Assembly: GCA_964030475.1 (NCBI GenBank) | Contig: CAXIPT010000017.1 | Coordinates: forward strand, 543,772 to 607,771 | DNA length: 64,000 nucleotides | Reading direction: 5' to 3' | Source: Tethya wilhelma | Lineage: Eukaryota; Porifera; Demospongiae; Tethyida; Tethyidae | Part shown: positions 49,037 through 60,769 of the stretch, one piece after another | Position numbering within the stretch: position 1 is the stretch's first letter | Layout: every line of letters begins with the position of its first letter | The notes under the pieces: generated by a model | Told to the model about the DNA's origin: nothing | Seen by the model: only the letters and a program-made list of their open reading frames with translations | Database searches by the model: none | Made by a program: the position numbers and the translations under genes

Positions 49037-49730
49037 GGGGCGAGCGTGAGCGAGCCCCACATATACGTTACACGACATTCGAGTCTGTGCACTTCCGGTT
49101 GTGTGATCTGTGTGTGATGTCCGTACGCACCATTTCGTAAATAGCATTTCCTGTTTGAATTTTTCGAATTTGTAATGACATCAGTCACATCAACAAACAA
49201 TTCAAGTACTTGCACGTGGCCAGCTAGCTAGCCAAGTAGCTAAGCGCTATAAAGCACAAGACAAACACTGACAAAGAAAGCAGAGGGAGCTGAGACAATA
49301 AGACACCAGAGCAAAGACAAGTGAGGTGACAGCAAGATGCAGATGGGCACAGTCTGACAACTATAGACGAGCTCGGTAGGTAGACTCAGACGGTCTCTGG
49401 CTACTTTTACTGACTCATGCAACAATACTATGATAATTTAGAGATATTCTTCTTCTCTGTCTTCTTTCTCTTTGCTTGTTTGAACATGTCTACTGCTAGT
49501 CTTTTTTCTGCCATGTGATCTCACCAGCTAACCACACAGCATCTAGACTTGCAGCAGCATTTGAACTGTCCAAAACTAAATCAACTCTGAACAATATTCA
49601 CCCATTCTCTCAATGTTATCACATCCACACATGCAAGTTTACAAACATGATGTCATCACCATGAACCTCACATTTGATTCATTATTGCGAACACAATACG
49701 TACTATTACATGTGCAACACATTATTTAGG
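49037..49730. repeat. Duplicated segment, copy 1
   Basis: Matches 50359-50423 joined to 51548-52040 ('ggggcgagcgtgagcgagcc' ... 'cacttccggttgtgtgat' ... 'acatttgattcattattgcg'). The second copy is split by the transposon at 50424-51547. No ORF. It is either a segmental duplication or two insertions of a longer non-autonomous element. Confidence 0.75.
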
Positions 49731-50358
49731 CGCTCACGCTCGCCCCCAAATGTCGTAGGCATTTGCTAGTATTATATTGTTATTTCTGTATAATGTAGTT
49801 GGATAAGTGTATCAATAAGCAGGTCTGCAGCTATTCTATGGGACTCGCTCAGGCTCGCCCCTCATGCTTGCCCCAAAATTTGAACAGGATGAATGGGTGT
49901 GGCCTCGAAGCTAAGCTCAGATAGGCTGAAAAGCCTCAGATTTCAGAAACTATAGGCTTTTGTTGCTTTGTAAAAGGATCTCAGGCCATTTCATATCAGT
50001 AGCTAAGCTTCTACTGTCTATGCTATGAAGCTCGCTCAAACTCGTCCCCCAAAATTATGGGTGTGGCCTCGAAGCTTAGCGCTCAAAGAGGCTGAAAAGT
50101 TTCATATCTCAGGAACTACAGGCTTTTGTTGAATTCTTTGTGTAATTTTTTTAGATAATCTCGATTATTTTACCTTGGTATGCCGCTTTTGAAGACTGGA
50201 GCTGCCGTTCTTGAGATATAGTTGGAACACACACACACACACACAGACAACACGACTACCATAACCCCTGCTGCGCATGCGCACCAAGGGTTAATTATCA
50301 AGAGAGAAAGTAGAGATGGATAAATAGAGCTTTTTTTTTTTAAATCAAGTAAATAATT

Positions 50359-52040
50359 GGGGCGAGCGTGAGCGAGCCCCACATATACGTTACACGACAT
50401 TCGAGTCTGTGCACTTCCGGTTGCAGTCTACACTAAGACCCGGGTATCGACCGTGATCGAAATCATGTACTTTGGCCACTCCTACAAACATAAATTACAT
50501 AACATTTTAACTGCACGTGATCATTATACGTAAGAAAGTTGTTAAAAATTTAACGTACGCGAAATAACTGAAAATGAGAAGTCCCGTTCACATACACACC
50601 AAAGAAAGTCAAAACTCAAATATTTACAATGTAGTTGACAATTTAAGTTCTTTTAAAGACTCTAATGAAACAATCCCGACTTCTTTACCACGAAATACGA
50701 AGGACAACTGCGTGGTTACTAAGAACACGCGCTTATTATTAACTAAAACCACACCCATTTATGACGTCACGTAGGTGATTTGAGCTGCCAAAAATGAACT
50801 TTTCCAAGAGTTTGTAAGTGAATAACATGACTCAAATGGAAGACTATTCTAGCAACCGTTGGAATTCTGAGAGTTCAATATGTAATTAATGTATGATCCA
50901 AAACTTATCTTGCTGTGAGTTTTCGCATCAAGTTGTCCAGTGAACTGAACATTGAAGGGACAGGACTGTGGCTCAGAGTACATGTGAGAATTGGACTGTC
51001 ATCCAGTACATAAAGAATATCAAGACTTCTCAATAGTTTTATTGCACTTTTCTAAGTTAAATTTATTCTATATAGGAGTATTTCTGAGTATAGCTGTTCA
51101 ACTGCCAAGAAACCATCACCTGAAATAGCTAAAATTTCATGATTTTCAGTGGTTGCTTATTCAGTATGATCTTGGGTAGGTTACTAATTTTTTATATTAA
51201 AATGTAGCAATGGTTGTGTAGTATAATCACTAGAAATATGAAGACTGGAGCATGTTTCGCATCAAGTTGTCCGGTGACCTCTAGTTAGCTCATTCTGAAA
51301 CTTTCAGCTGAAATCTGGACTCACCACAGACCAACAACCACAGAGAAGCTTGTTTCTGGAGTATGCAGGGCTTGTTTTATCCTTGTTTAATAATATTTTA
51401 TAATTTATAAGTGTTGTACATTTACTGAATTGGTATAAGAGTAGTTGGAGTACAGTAACTAAAATTCAATTTTTCCTCCCGTATATCCCTGTACATTTGA
51501 TTTACCGGAAGTAATCAGCCACGTAACCCGGGTCTTAGCGTAGACTGGTTGTGTGATTTGTGTGTGATGTCTGTACGCACCATTCCGTAAATAGCATTTC
51601 CTGTTTGAATTTTTCGAATTTGTAATGACATCAACAAGTAATTTCGAACAATTCAAGTACTTGCACATGGCCAGCTAGCTAGCCAAGTAGCTAAGCGCTA
51701 TAAAGCACAAGACAAACACTGACAAAGAAAGTAGAGGGAGCTGAGACAATGAGACACCAGAGCAAAGACAAGTGAGGTGACAGCAAGATGCAGATGGGCA
51801 TAGTCTGACAACCATAGAGCTCGGTAGGTAGACTCAGTCTCTGGCTACTTTACCACACAGCATGATCTAGACTTGCAGCAGCATTTGAACTGTCCAAAAC
51901 TAAATCAACTCTGAACAATATTCACCCATTCTCTCAATGTTATCACATCCACACATGCAAGTTTACAAACCGAGCATGATGTCATCACCATGAACCTCAC
52001 ATTTGATTCATTATTGCGGACACAATACATACTATTATTA
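50359..52040. repeat. Duplicated segment, copy 2 (interrupted)
   Basis: Same sequence as 49037-49730, interrupted after 'cacttccggttg' by a 1,124-bp insertion. Its right end runs into the (TTA)n tail of the LINE fragment near 52040. Confidence 0.75.
50424..51547. mobile_element. DNA transposon, 1,124 bp, with TIRs and 4-bp target duplication
   Basis: The left end is 'cagtctacactaagacccgg' (50424) and the right end is 'ccgggtcttagcgtagactg' (to 51547). The two are inverted repeats matching at 21 of 22 positions. The 4-bp 'gttg' stands on both sides (50420-50423 and 51548-51551). The undisturbed copy at 49037-49730 supplies the empty site with a single 'gttg'. The interior has no transposase ORF, only a 66-aa frame at 50574, so it is non-autonomous. 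The superfamily is not determined. Confidence 0.9.
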
Positions 52041-52766
52041 TTATTATTATTATTGAATACACACCACAATAGGTGCGAATGTGAAAGGTAGGTAGCTACA
52101 CAGAAATAAAGATATATAGTAGTTATATGTAAAGAGTTAAGTAAATTATAGAGTTAGACAGTGCACATATAGATAATCTCCTTCTCAAGCTGAATGTTCT
52201 GTAGCGGATTAAGTCTAGCATCTCGGATGAAGTTGGCACAGAGGACTTGAGCAGAGTGATGAGACTTTGCATAAAGATGGCCGGTCAAAGTATTGACACC
52301 AAAGGAAGTATAAACCAGAAATTGACTCTGAGAGAATACGTCAGATAATAGGTTTGAAGTGGGGTGACGAACAGCTGAAAGAACGATGTTGCGGGAACGT
52401 CGTAGAACTAGATTAACAATGCTTGGCAGGCCACTTATCAGATGAAGGATGGTTGTATGACATCTGCTTGGCAAGCGCCATATCTTGCGAAGCATGTTGT
52501 TGAAGCATACCTCTAGCCGATGGACCTCACTAGAAGCTATAGACCACAAAGATGCACCATACAAAGAGAGGCAGAAGCTCGAAAGTAGGCGGGTCTTGGT
52601 AAGAGGGTCACATCCAGAAAAGAGAGCAAGCATCGAATTAGCTTTTCTACAAAAAGTCCCGGGAGAGGACATTAGCATCATCAGAGAGATCTTGGCTCAG
52701 GCAATGACCAAGGTGGTTAACCTTGGTAGAGAAATTGAGCAATTGGCCAAACAGACTAAAATTGGA
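52025..52766 (-). mobile_element. LINE (non-LTR retrotransposon) 3' fragment
   Basis: The minus-strand frame 52154-52681 (about 175 aa) ends in a stop and carries the C-terminal part of a reverse transcriptase ORF2: RKANSMLALFSGCDPLTKTR, then SFCLSLYGASLWSI, MLRKIWRLPSRCHTTILHLI and SGLPSIVNLVLRRSRNIV. These fit the 'thumb' and post-RT region of CR1/L2/Jockey-like elements. The element ends in a (TAA)n-like tail (plus strand (TTA)n, 52034-52055). The 5' side is cut near the N at 52767. Inactive fragment. Confidence 0.75.
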
Positions 52767-53157
52767 NAAGCACGCATGCGCAGAGATCGAACAGAGCTGT
52801 CGGTGCACCCGGTTATGGAACCTTCGTGACTACTTTTACTACAAAAATATTGGAACCTAACACTTATAAGTGCACTCTAAGGTTCCCATAATATCTAATT
52901 ATAAATAAATATTTTAACCCTCTTCATCCATGGCCTAGGCTGAGGTTTAGATATATTGATGCTGCTCCAAGATGGATAGTTCAAGCTCCGATAATGAAGA
53001 ACCAAGTGGAGTGGATCTAGTTGCGGCCAAGCATGGATGTGGCAGCAGAAAACCCAAAAAGGCCAAGCGGAATCGTTTCACGGAAAATCAGAAAACTATT
53101 CTTAATGCTCGCTATAATGGTGGTATGAAGGGTGTAGGCACCCAGTACTCCTTATTA

Positions 53158-54164
53158 ACAAGTAGTAAAAATTTCAAAAAAATAAGTAGTGTAGGAATGG
53201 GCAGTGCGGTAAAATGCATTGGAACAAGGCATGTCTCAATTTCGGCACATGACTACTTCATTTTTGTTCTTGATCCCTAATAATATGGATCCTCAGTGTC
53301 ATAAAATTAATGCAAAGATTTGTACTACTAATGATAGTATACCATAGCTTAATTATATTGTTGCATTGGTTATCAGTTGGCTAAGCAATGGAGTAAACCA
53401 TAACAAGACAGGCAACTTAAACTGGAGTGCTGGCCAAGAGTTGGGCATAAAAAATGAAGTAGTCATGTGCCGAAATTGAGACATGCCTTGTTCCAATGCT
53501 TTTTACCGCACTGCCCATTCCTACACTACTTATTTTTTTGAAATTTTTACTACTTGTTCATTCACTTTTTTCAACACTACAGTGTGGAGACTTTCAGAGA
53601 CTGGTTAGTCCCTACAAAAAAACTTAAGTAGCAGCTACAATGTTATGCTGGTGGAAGCTAATGCGCATGCGCATAATAATACCACGTGGGTGATGACCTT
53701 TGAACTCTACAGACAAAGATGGCTGCATTGTAGTACATGAATTTATACACTAAGTTTCAAAGCTTTCTAGTTTTTGTTTAGGGCTATTTGAGATTGAAAT
53801 GAGTATAAAGGAATGTACTACCCAAGAAAAGAACTTACTTTGTGCTGTCAAAGTTGGCTCAACACATTCTGGTTGTCTGGAAATCGTTTTCAAGTAAGTC
53901 AGTTAGTAAGTACGTACGTACGTAAGTACGTTAGCAGAACAAAAATGGCACTATGGTGGCTTCCCACTAGCGCTCACTACTAGTGCTGAGGAAAGTTTTT
54001 GTGAGTTTTAGGCCTTGCATGCAATTGGTAATCTGTCAGTAAGAGCCTCTGAGCACCTTTGAAGGTTTAATTTTGTTTGACTAGATTTTTATAGTGGCCA
54101 ACATTTTGTATGGTGTCTATGGGACAGTCGGTCCATTCCTACTATACGTACTACCGTACGTATG
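53158..54164. mobile_element. 1-kb insertion in the homeodomain exon, containing a 400-bp MITE
   Basis: Absent from the inverted copy, where the exon reads straight through at 45678. The first 400 bp (53158-53557) form an element with terminal inverted repeats of about 115 bp: 'acaagtagtaaaaatttc' at the left and 'gaaatttttactacttgt' at the right. The remaining 600 bp (53558-54164) are unrecognised. A clear target duplication was not found, so the event may be compound. Confidence 0.75.
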
Positions 54165-55079
54165 ATAGAAGATGCTGCTTCTGCCACTGGCCTGGATATA
54201 TCACAGATTGAGGTAAATTACTATGAAGAGATATTATATTGAATTATATTAAACGCTGTGTCTAGAGAGCCAGCAGACCGTATACTTTCAAATTGCTTTT
54301 GTATTAATTGCAGCTAGAGTTATGTAATATAGCTATAGTATCTGGATTTTTCCAGCACTGTATTAAAGAACTGGCATCATTGACTATATTTAGCTTGAGC
54401 TTATGGTGCCGGCTCTCTAGCCACAGCCTATATATATTAAATGCAAAAATCATGTTTTAGAATTGGATAAAGAAGAGGAGATTTAGGGGAAATCGTGCAG
54501 CAGATTCTGCTGATAAGGAGACTGTTCCAGCCAAGCGAATAAAATTGACCCCATGGCAACAGTTTCTAAAGGACTACAAGGAGACAGAAAGTAAGATTTG
54601 TCTATATGATGTTTCACAAGTGTTCAATGCGATTCAACTGTTTTCAAGAAAGAGCCGAACAGTTGTGTTCCTCTTTTGAACTGCATGCTTCAAATATAGC
54701 AAAACTTAGGTTACACAAACTGTCAGTATTTTACATGTATTTGATGTGGTGTGCAATAAATCATGCAGGTGGAAAGAAAGCATTGTCTGAAGGACCGAAG
54801 CAGTACAACCAAGCTGCTAGTTTAGCATATAGTTGTTTGCAAGCTTCCGAGAAACAGAATTTAGAGAGTAAATGTAAAGACTCAGCATCGTATCAACCAA
54901 TGTCATTGCGTGATATCAAACAGTCAGGAGCCAAGATTTTCAGGAAAATTAAGAAGCAAGTTAGTGTAAAAAACAATTCTTTTAGTATGTTTTAGGTTTC
55001 AAACATACAGTACGTTTAGTTCATAGGTCTCAAACATTGAGCACAATGTAATGTAGTATGATCTAGATTCCGAACATTG

Positions 55080-55490
55080 AGTACATGTAGTATGGTCTAG
55101 GTTCTAAACATATATCACATGTAATAATGGTCTAGGTTCCAAAGATATAGCACATGTAGTATGGTCTAGGTTCCAAACATATGGCACATGTAGTATGGTC
55201 TAGGTTCCAAACATATGGCACATGTAGTATGGTCTAGGTTCCAAAGATATGGCACATGTAGTATGGTCTAGGTTCCAAAGATATGGCACATGTAGTATGG
55301 TCTAGGTTCCAAACATATAGCACATGTAATAATGGACTAGGTTCCAAACATATGGCACATGTAGTAATATGGTCTAGGTTCCAAACATATAGCACATGTA
55401 GTATGGTCTAGGTTCCAAAGATATAGCACATGTAGTATGGTCTAGGTTCCAAAGATATAGCACATGTAGTATGGTCTAGGTTCTAAACAT
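55080..55490. repeat. 34-bp tandem repeat in a KDZ accessory-gene intron
   Basis: About 11 units of 'tagtatggtctaggttcc' plus 'aaagatatggcacatg'. Same family as 44673-44800 (inverted) and 58076-58290. Confidence 0.9.
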
Positions 55491-56996
55491 TGAGGTTCTA
55501 CAACAAGCACAAAGCTCATGCATGCACTGAGTATTAGGATGATATTATTATTTTATGTAATGTTTTATTTTATAATGCATGCAGTTTGAGGAGTTAGAGA
55601 CGCTAGGCTACTCTGGTTTTGCTTTCGGGTACTTCAGAGATGATGTTCAGTGTGCTGGAACATCTAACATAGCCAGCTGTATCAGTGACCCGGAGTTGGT
55701 AGAGTATCTACATGGAGTTATTGTTGCAAGTAAGTCATGCATTGTATATAGGTACGGTTTGCTATACAGTTATGTGTGTTTCAACTTACTTACAGGTAAC
55801 CCTCCTAGGAGGTATAACACTCTTAAAAAAGAGTTACACATCTCCAACTGACCCGTCTCCAACTGACATGTCGCCAACTGACCCGTCTCCAATTGAACTG
55901 TCGCCAACTGACCCGTCTCCAACTGACATGTCGCCAACTGACCCGTCTCCAATTGAACTGTCGCCAACTGACCCGTCTCCAACTGACATGTCGCCAACTG
56001 ACCCGTCTCCAATTGAACTGTCGCCAACTGATCCGTCTCCAACATACTGGATCCCAAAGCTTGGTCTGTTCTATGATGATAAGAACATACTGGAGTCAAA
56101 TGCATGGTTAAATGATAATATTATGTAGGTGGCTCAACAGCTTATTGAGAAGCAATGCAGTGGATCCATTGCAGGATTCCAAAGCACTCAATGTCAAAAG
56201 ACAAAATTTAAACCTGTACCAGCAAAAATGCCGTTTATACAAATTCTCCACCTCTCTGAGTCTCACTGGGTCTTAGTCTCCAATATTATCATTCAAGCAG
56301 GTGTCAAAGCTGCATCTAGTTCAGTTTCGATCTATGATAGTGGTGGGAGTCGAATCAGTTCTTTCACTAAGAAAATTGTGTGTCAAATGATGATATCACC
56401 AGACAGAATTGTAACATTTGACCTGATGAACATAATGCCACAGCCAAATGGACATGACTGCGGCTTATTTGCACTAGCTAATGCCACAGCATTAGTCAAT
56501 AATATAGATCCATGTACCTGTGCTTGGAATGTTGCCGAAATGCGACCACACTTAAAACACTGCTTCGAAACTGGACACATTACATTGTTTCCACGTAAGC
56601 AAAGACCTAGAAGAGTTGGATTAGGTGGGAGAGTTCAACGTAGTATAAGTGAGCGAGTCTATTGTGTTTGTCGCATACCCAACTATGACAAGTCAGTTGC
56701 CATGATTGAGTGCAAAGATTGTAAGGAATGGTTCCATGGATCATGCATTGGACTTGACATTGACTCCTACGAGGGAAAATGGTCATGTGCCAAGTGTGAA
56801 CAGTTCATTCAAAAAATGTCTAAATAAGTTATGAGTATATTATGTAGTACGCTATGATGACCTGATCTTAACAATAATTATTATAACAGTTACACTAGTC
56901 TTGACAAATTAATAATAGTATGCACAATTATGCAGGTGTATATACATGCATGATCAATCATTGATAATAATTAATAATGTTCCATCATAATTAAAA

Positions 56997-57925
56997 TTAT
57001 TCTGACTCAGCATCAGATTCATATTCACTATCACTATCAGCTATAATCATGTCTTCATCACTATCAAAGGGTTTGGAATCTTGTGATGCACAACATAGAA
57101 AGCATTCACATTCATTAAGAGCCTTGTGTACCTTCATAAGATGCACGTGCAACATACAAATAGCTCCCCGCACAAATGGATCAGCACTTTGCAGTTTAAG
57201 TTTGTCCAATTCAGCATTGATAACAGCTTGTTTTGTTTCATAGTACTGCTTGGTGTCTTTCATTTCCCTTTCTAAAAGAGTAATTTCCTCAACACTTCGT
57301 CTAACAAGGAGTGTTGCTTCAATAATGTCTTGTTTCGGTGCACATAGTACACTGTCTTCGAGACATCTTCCTGGGCACACCTTTTTGACAAGTAGTTGTG
57401 GATCAAGAGCTTCTTCAATGTTCAGAGGCAAAGCTGATGGATCAGAGATTTTCAAACAAGAATGATATTCTTGCAAAAGGGTTTTGAGTTTAGTGGTTTC
57501 TTTTGATATTTGGATAGAAAGTTTCTTTGCTATTTTCTGTCCATCTGTTGAAGAAAATAGGTTTAAAGTCAATTGCGTATTGCACACATAACACATTACA
57601 GATTATACCTGCATATTTAGACTTCAGTTTTAGCAAGAATTGTCGTTTGACAGAGACTGTCCACATACTATGCTTTAAGTGTTGTAATTTCTCTACAGCA
57701 AGAGCATGTTCAGTCTCTTGGTACTGCTTGTCAGAAGGGGTCCACCTAAGCATATTGTGCTTTTCTTCAATCTCCACTAGTTTTTGCTGGAGACTATGTA
57801 AAGTTAGAGTATCATTTTCGTCAATCATTTCATTGCATAAGAATAATATATTTCTATCTTCACCTTGAGAGGGATGTATCATTTGATAGAACGGCTCCTG
57901 ATGCAATTTTCTGGCTACAGATTGT
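56997..57925 (-). CDS. KDZ transposase, C-terminal exons (partial)
   Basis: Exons in transcript order: about 57925-57609 and 57544-56997 (stop TAA 56997-56999). The encoded part is mostly alpha-helical and coiled-coil-like ([20 protein letters not shown], then [20 protein letters not shown]). It ends in a segment with [20 protein letters not shown] and a very acidic C-terminus ([12 protein letters not shown]). It runs tail to tail with the Ulp1/PHD gene, whose stop is 170 bp away. The N-terminal and core exons of the same kind of protein are at 59567-60657, beyond a contig join. The central exons that should carry further catalytic residues are absent. Confidence 0.65.
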
Positions 57926-57929
57926 GTGA

Positions 57930-57961
<32 letters not shown>

Positions 57962-58042
57962 CGCGCGTGCGCGCGTGCATGCATGCGTGTGTATGGGTGT
58001 GTTTGCGCGTGCATGTGTGTGCGTGTGTGTGTGTGCGCGCGC

Positions 58043-58074
<32 letters not shown>
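57926..58074. repeat. (GT)n / (GC GT) microsatellite ending at N 58075
   Basis: Long GT array with Z-DNA-like 'gcgcgcgtgcgcgcgtgc' interruptions, cut by the single N. It lies within an intron of the KDZ transposase. Confidence 0.9.
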
Positions 58075-58381
58075 NAAAGATATGGCACATGTAGTATGGT
58101 CTAGGTTCCAAACATATAGCACATGTAGTATGGTCTAGGTTCCAAAGATATGGCACATGTAGTATATGGTCTAGGTTCCAAAGATATGGCACATGTAGTA
58201 TGGTCTAGGTTCCAAACATATGGCACATGTAGTACGATCTAGGTTCCAAAGATATAGCACATGTAGTATGGTCTAGGTTCCAAACATTGAGGTTCTACAA
58301 CAAGCACAAAGCTCATGCATGCACTGAGTATTAGGATGATATTATTATTTTATGTAATGTTTTATTTTATAATGCATGCAG

Positions 58382-59468
58382 TTTGAGGAGTTAGAGACGC
58401 TAGGCTACTCTGGTTTTGCTTTCGGGTACTTCAGAGATGATGTTCAGTGTGCTGGAACATCTAACACAGCCAGCTGTATCAGTGACCCGGAGTTGGTAGA
58501 GTATCTACATGGAGTTATTGTTGCAAGTAAGTCATGCATTGTATATAGGTACGGTTTGCTATACAGTTATGTGTGTTTCAACTTACTTACAGGTAACCCT
58601 CCTAGGAGGTATAACACTCTAAAAAAGAGTTACACATCTCCAACTGACCCGTCTCCAACTGTCTCCAACTGACCCGTCTCCGACTGACATGTCTCCAACT
58701 GACCCGTCTCCAACTGACATGTCGCCAACTGACCCGTCTCCAACTGACATGTCTCCAACTGACCCGTCTCCAACTGACATGTCGCCAACTGACCCGTCTC
58801 CAACTGACATGCCTCCAACTGACCCGTCTCCAACTGACATATCGCCAACTGACCTGTCTCCAACTGACATGTCTCCAACTGACCCGTCTCCAACTGACAT
58901 ATCGCCAACTGACCTGTCTCCAACTGACATGTCGCCAACTGACCCGTCTCCAATTGAACTGTCGCCAACTGATCCGTCTCCAACATACTGGATCCCAAAG
59001 CTTGGTCTGTTCTATGATGATAAGAACATACTGGAGTCAAATGCATGGTTAAATGATAATATTATGTATGTGGCTCAACAGCTTATTGAGAAGCAATGCA
59101 GTGGATCCATTGCAGGATTCCAAAGCACTCAATGTCAAAAGACAAAATTTAAACCTGTACCAGCAAAAATGCCGTTTATACAAATTCTCCACCTCTCTGA
59201 GTCTCACTGGGTCTTAGTCTCCAATATTATCATTCAAGCAGGTGTCAAAGCTGCATCTAGTTCAGTTTCGATCTATGATAGTGGTGGGAGTCGAATCAGT
59301 TCTTTCACTAAGAAAATTGTGTGTCAAATGATGATATCACCAGACAGAATTGTAACATTTGACCTGATGAACATAATGCCACAGCCAAATGGACATGACT
59401 GCGGCTTATTTGCACTAGCTAATGCCACAGCATTAGTCAATAATATAGATCCAGCCATTAGACTATAA
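58382..59468 (+). pseudogene. KDZ-element accessory gene, copy 2 (Ulp1 part, PHD missing)
   Basis: Exons 58382-58526 and 58593-59468 repeat 55585-56510. The linker array is longer (more PTDPSPTDMS units) and a repeat-length change breaks the frame at about 58667. The Ulp1 domain is intact from [17 protein letters not shown] to [15 protein letters not shown]. After NNID the sequence departs abruptly at 59452 from copy 1, ending PAIRL*, so the C-terminal region with the PHD finger is gone. The KDZ transposase N-terminal exons then begin on the other strand. This is either an internally deleted element copy or a chimeric contig. Confidence 0.7.
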
Positions 59469-59566
59469 AAGAGTACAGTATGCATGCACACACATTTTGT
59501 ATGCAGGGTATAAACACTATACATACAATAATACTGTATGATATGACAAAGTATTTTGTACTCTAC

Positions 59567-60657
59567 CTTCAAATGCCTCCACATTGTACAAGCAATATCA
59601 TACATTACATATGTTTCTTGATTTTGGTTACTCTCAATAAGCTGCTCTAGCATCCAAACACCATAAGCAAGTCTATATGCATAAATAACAGCAATTATGA
59701 ATCTGGAGTTTATTCACGCAAAGTAACACACCTTTCGCCATGCTTCAAGTTCACAAAAAGGGCAGGAAACTCATGGCGACATGCAATTCCTAAGATACCA
59801 GTCTCATCAAGTGCCTTGTATCTTGAAGCGCTTCTCAGCATGTCTCCAGCTAGAAAATTGCTACAATCCTAAACAAATTTAAAATGCAATACACTGAGAG
59901 CTGATAGCTTGACCATTTTATATATGAATGCAAAGTATTACTTTTTCAATGGAGGATTTACACTTGTAGTCAGCAACAAATTCATCCAATGCAGATTGCT
60001 CACAAAAGAATTAAGAGATTCCCTTGTACAGGCTGTCTGTAACTTACACCGGCTGCCTTCTTTCTTGGTAGACCAAACAATCCATCCATTGCGTATATTT
60101 TACTTCCTTCATCCTGTTAAATAAAAATGCAGTAATTAAAAAATACTTCCCAATACATCTTATGCACTTCACTTTTGGGCAAGCTGGGCAAACATTTCCA
60201 GAGTCAAGCTTGTCACATATATAGCTGCAGTGTCTCATCTCATGCTTTAGAAATCTATGTAATCATATAAATAGTTAAGGTATAGGTTAAAACCATAATT
60301 ATGCACAATCATGGCAAGAACTAAAATGGGTACATACCTGTACTCCTCAAAACAGTCAATTAGATGTGTATACACCTCTCTTTTCTGCAAAATATGTAGA
60401 AGTGGTTATAGACAATGTCTTTTGATATAATAAACACACCTTGGTAGCAAGGAAAGGGCATCGGAAAAATAAAGCACTGCAAAAATCTTTCAACGCAACT
60501 TGGCATTCTAAAAGAAGTGCCTCAACCCAATCCAGGAGATCAAAAGTAAAGGCAAGTTGAGGATGTTGGGGTGTAGCTGGCCAAAGTCTGGCTCTTGCAA
60601 GCGTGAGACACACACTCTCACAACCACAACAACAAAACAGAATGTTATGTTCAATAC
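59567..60657 (-). CDS. KDZ (Kyakuja-Dileera-Zisupton) transposase, N-terminal/core exons (partial)
   Basis: Exons in transcript order: 60440-60657, 60338-60384, 60173-60254, 60048-60113, 59942-59998, 59732-59868 and 59567-59672. All phases agree. Signature blocks of KDZ transposases are visible in order: ARLWPATPQHPQLAFTFDLL; KDFCSAL; NVCPACPK (CxxC); YAMDGLFGLPRKKAAG; DCSNFLAGDM; LDETGILGIACRHEFPALF, then NLKHGERLAYGVWMLEQL; and YVMYDIACTMWRHLK. The Asp residues in the DG, DETG and YDIAC blocks are the candidate metal ligands of the RNase H-like core. The exons before 60657 and after 59567 are missing (N at 60889; abrupt junction at about 59460). Not functional as assembled. Confidence 0.8.
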
Positions 60658-60769
60658 CTGTGTTAAAAGAAGATCACAATACTGTCAATGTTGGCACACA
60701 TACAAGCATAAATTATAACATTGATACCATATTCATCAATACACCTCAGACGGATTTGTTTCCTAGAAC

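Larger units (their letters stand above)
52972..56827 (+). pseudogene. KDZ-element accessory gene: homeodomain-like, Ulp1 protease and PHD finger (copy 1)
   Basis: Exons: 52972-53157 continued at 54165-54212 (split by an insertion), 54461-54590, 54769-54959, 55585-55729 and 55796-56827. The homeodomain-like region (KRNRFTENQKTILNARY ... LDISQIE|NWIKKRRFRGN) comes first. The last exon has a repetitive linker (PTDPSPTDMS units), then a C48/Ulp1 peptidase: [23 protein letters not shown] (His), SIYDSGGS (Asp) and [20 protein letters not shown] (Gln and Cys). A C4HC3 PHD finger follows (VYCVC ... CKDC ... WFHGSC ... WSCAKC). Three defects: the insertion in exon 1, a one-base shift in the A-run at about 55826, and TAG at 56126-56128 where the second copy has TAT. 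SUMO-type proteases and PHD modules are known in KDZ/Zisupton transposons. The homeodomain would be a DNA-binding module. Confidence 0.75.
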
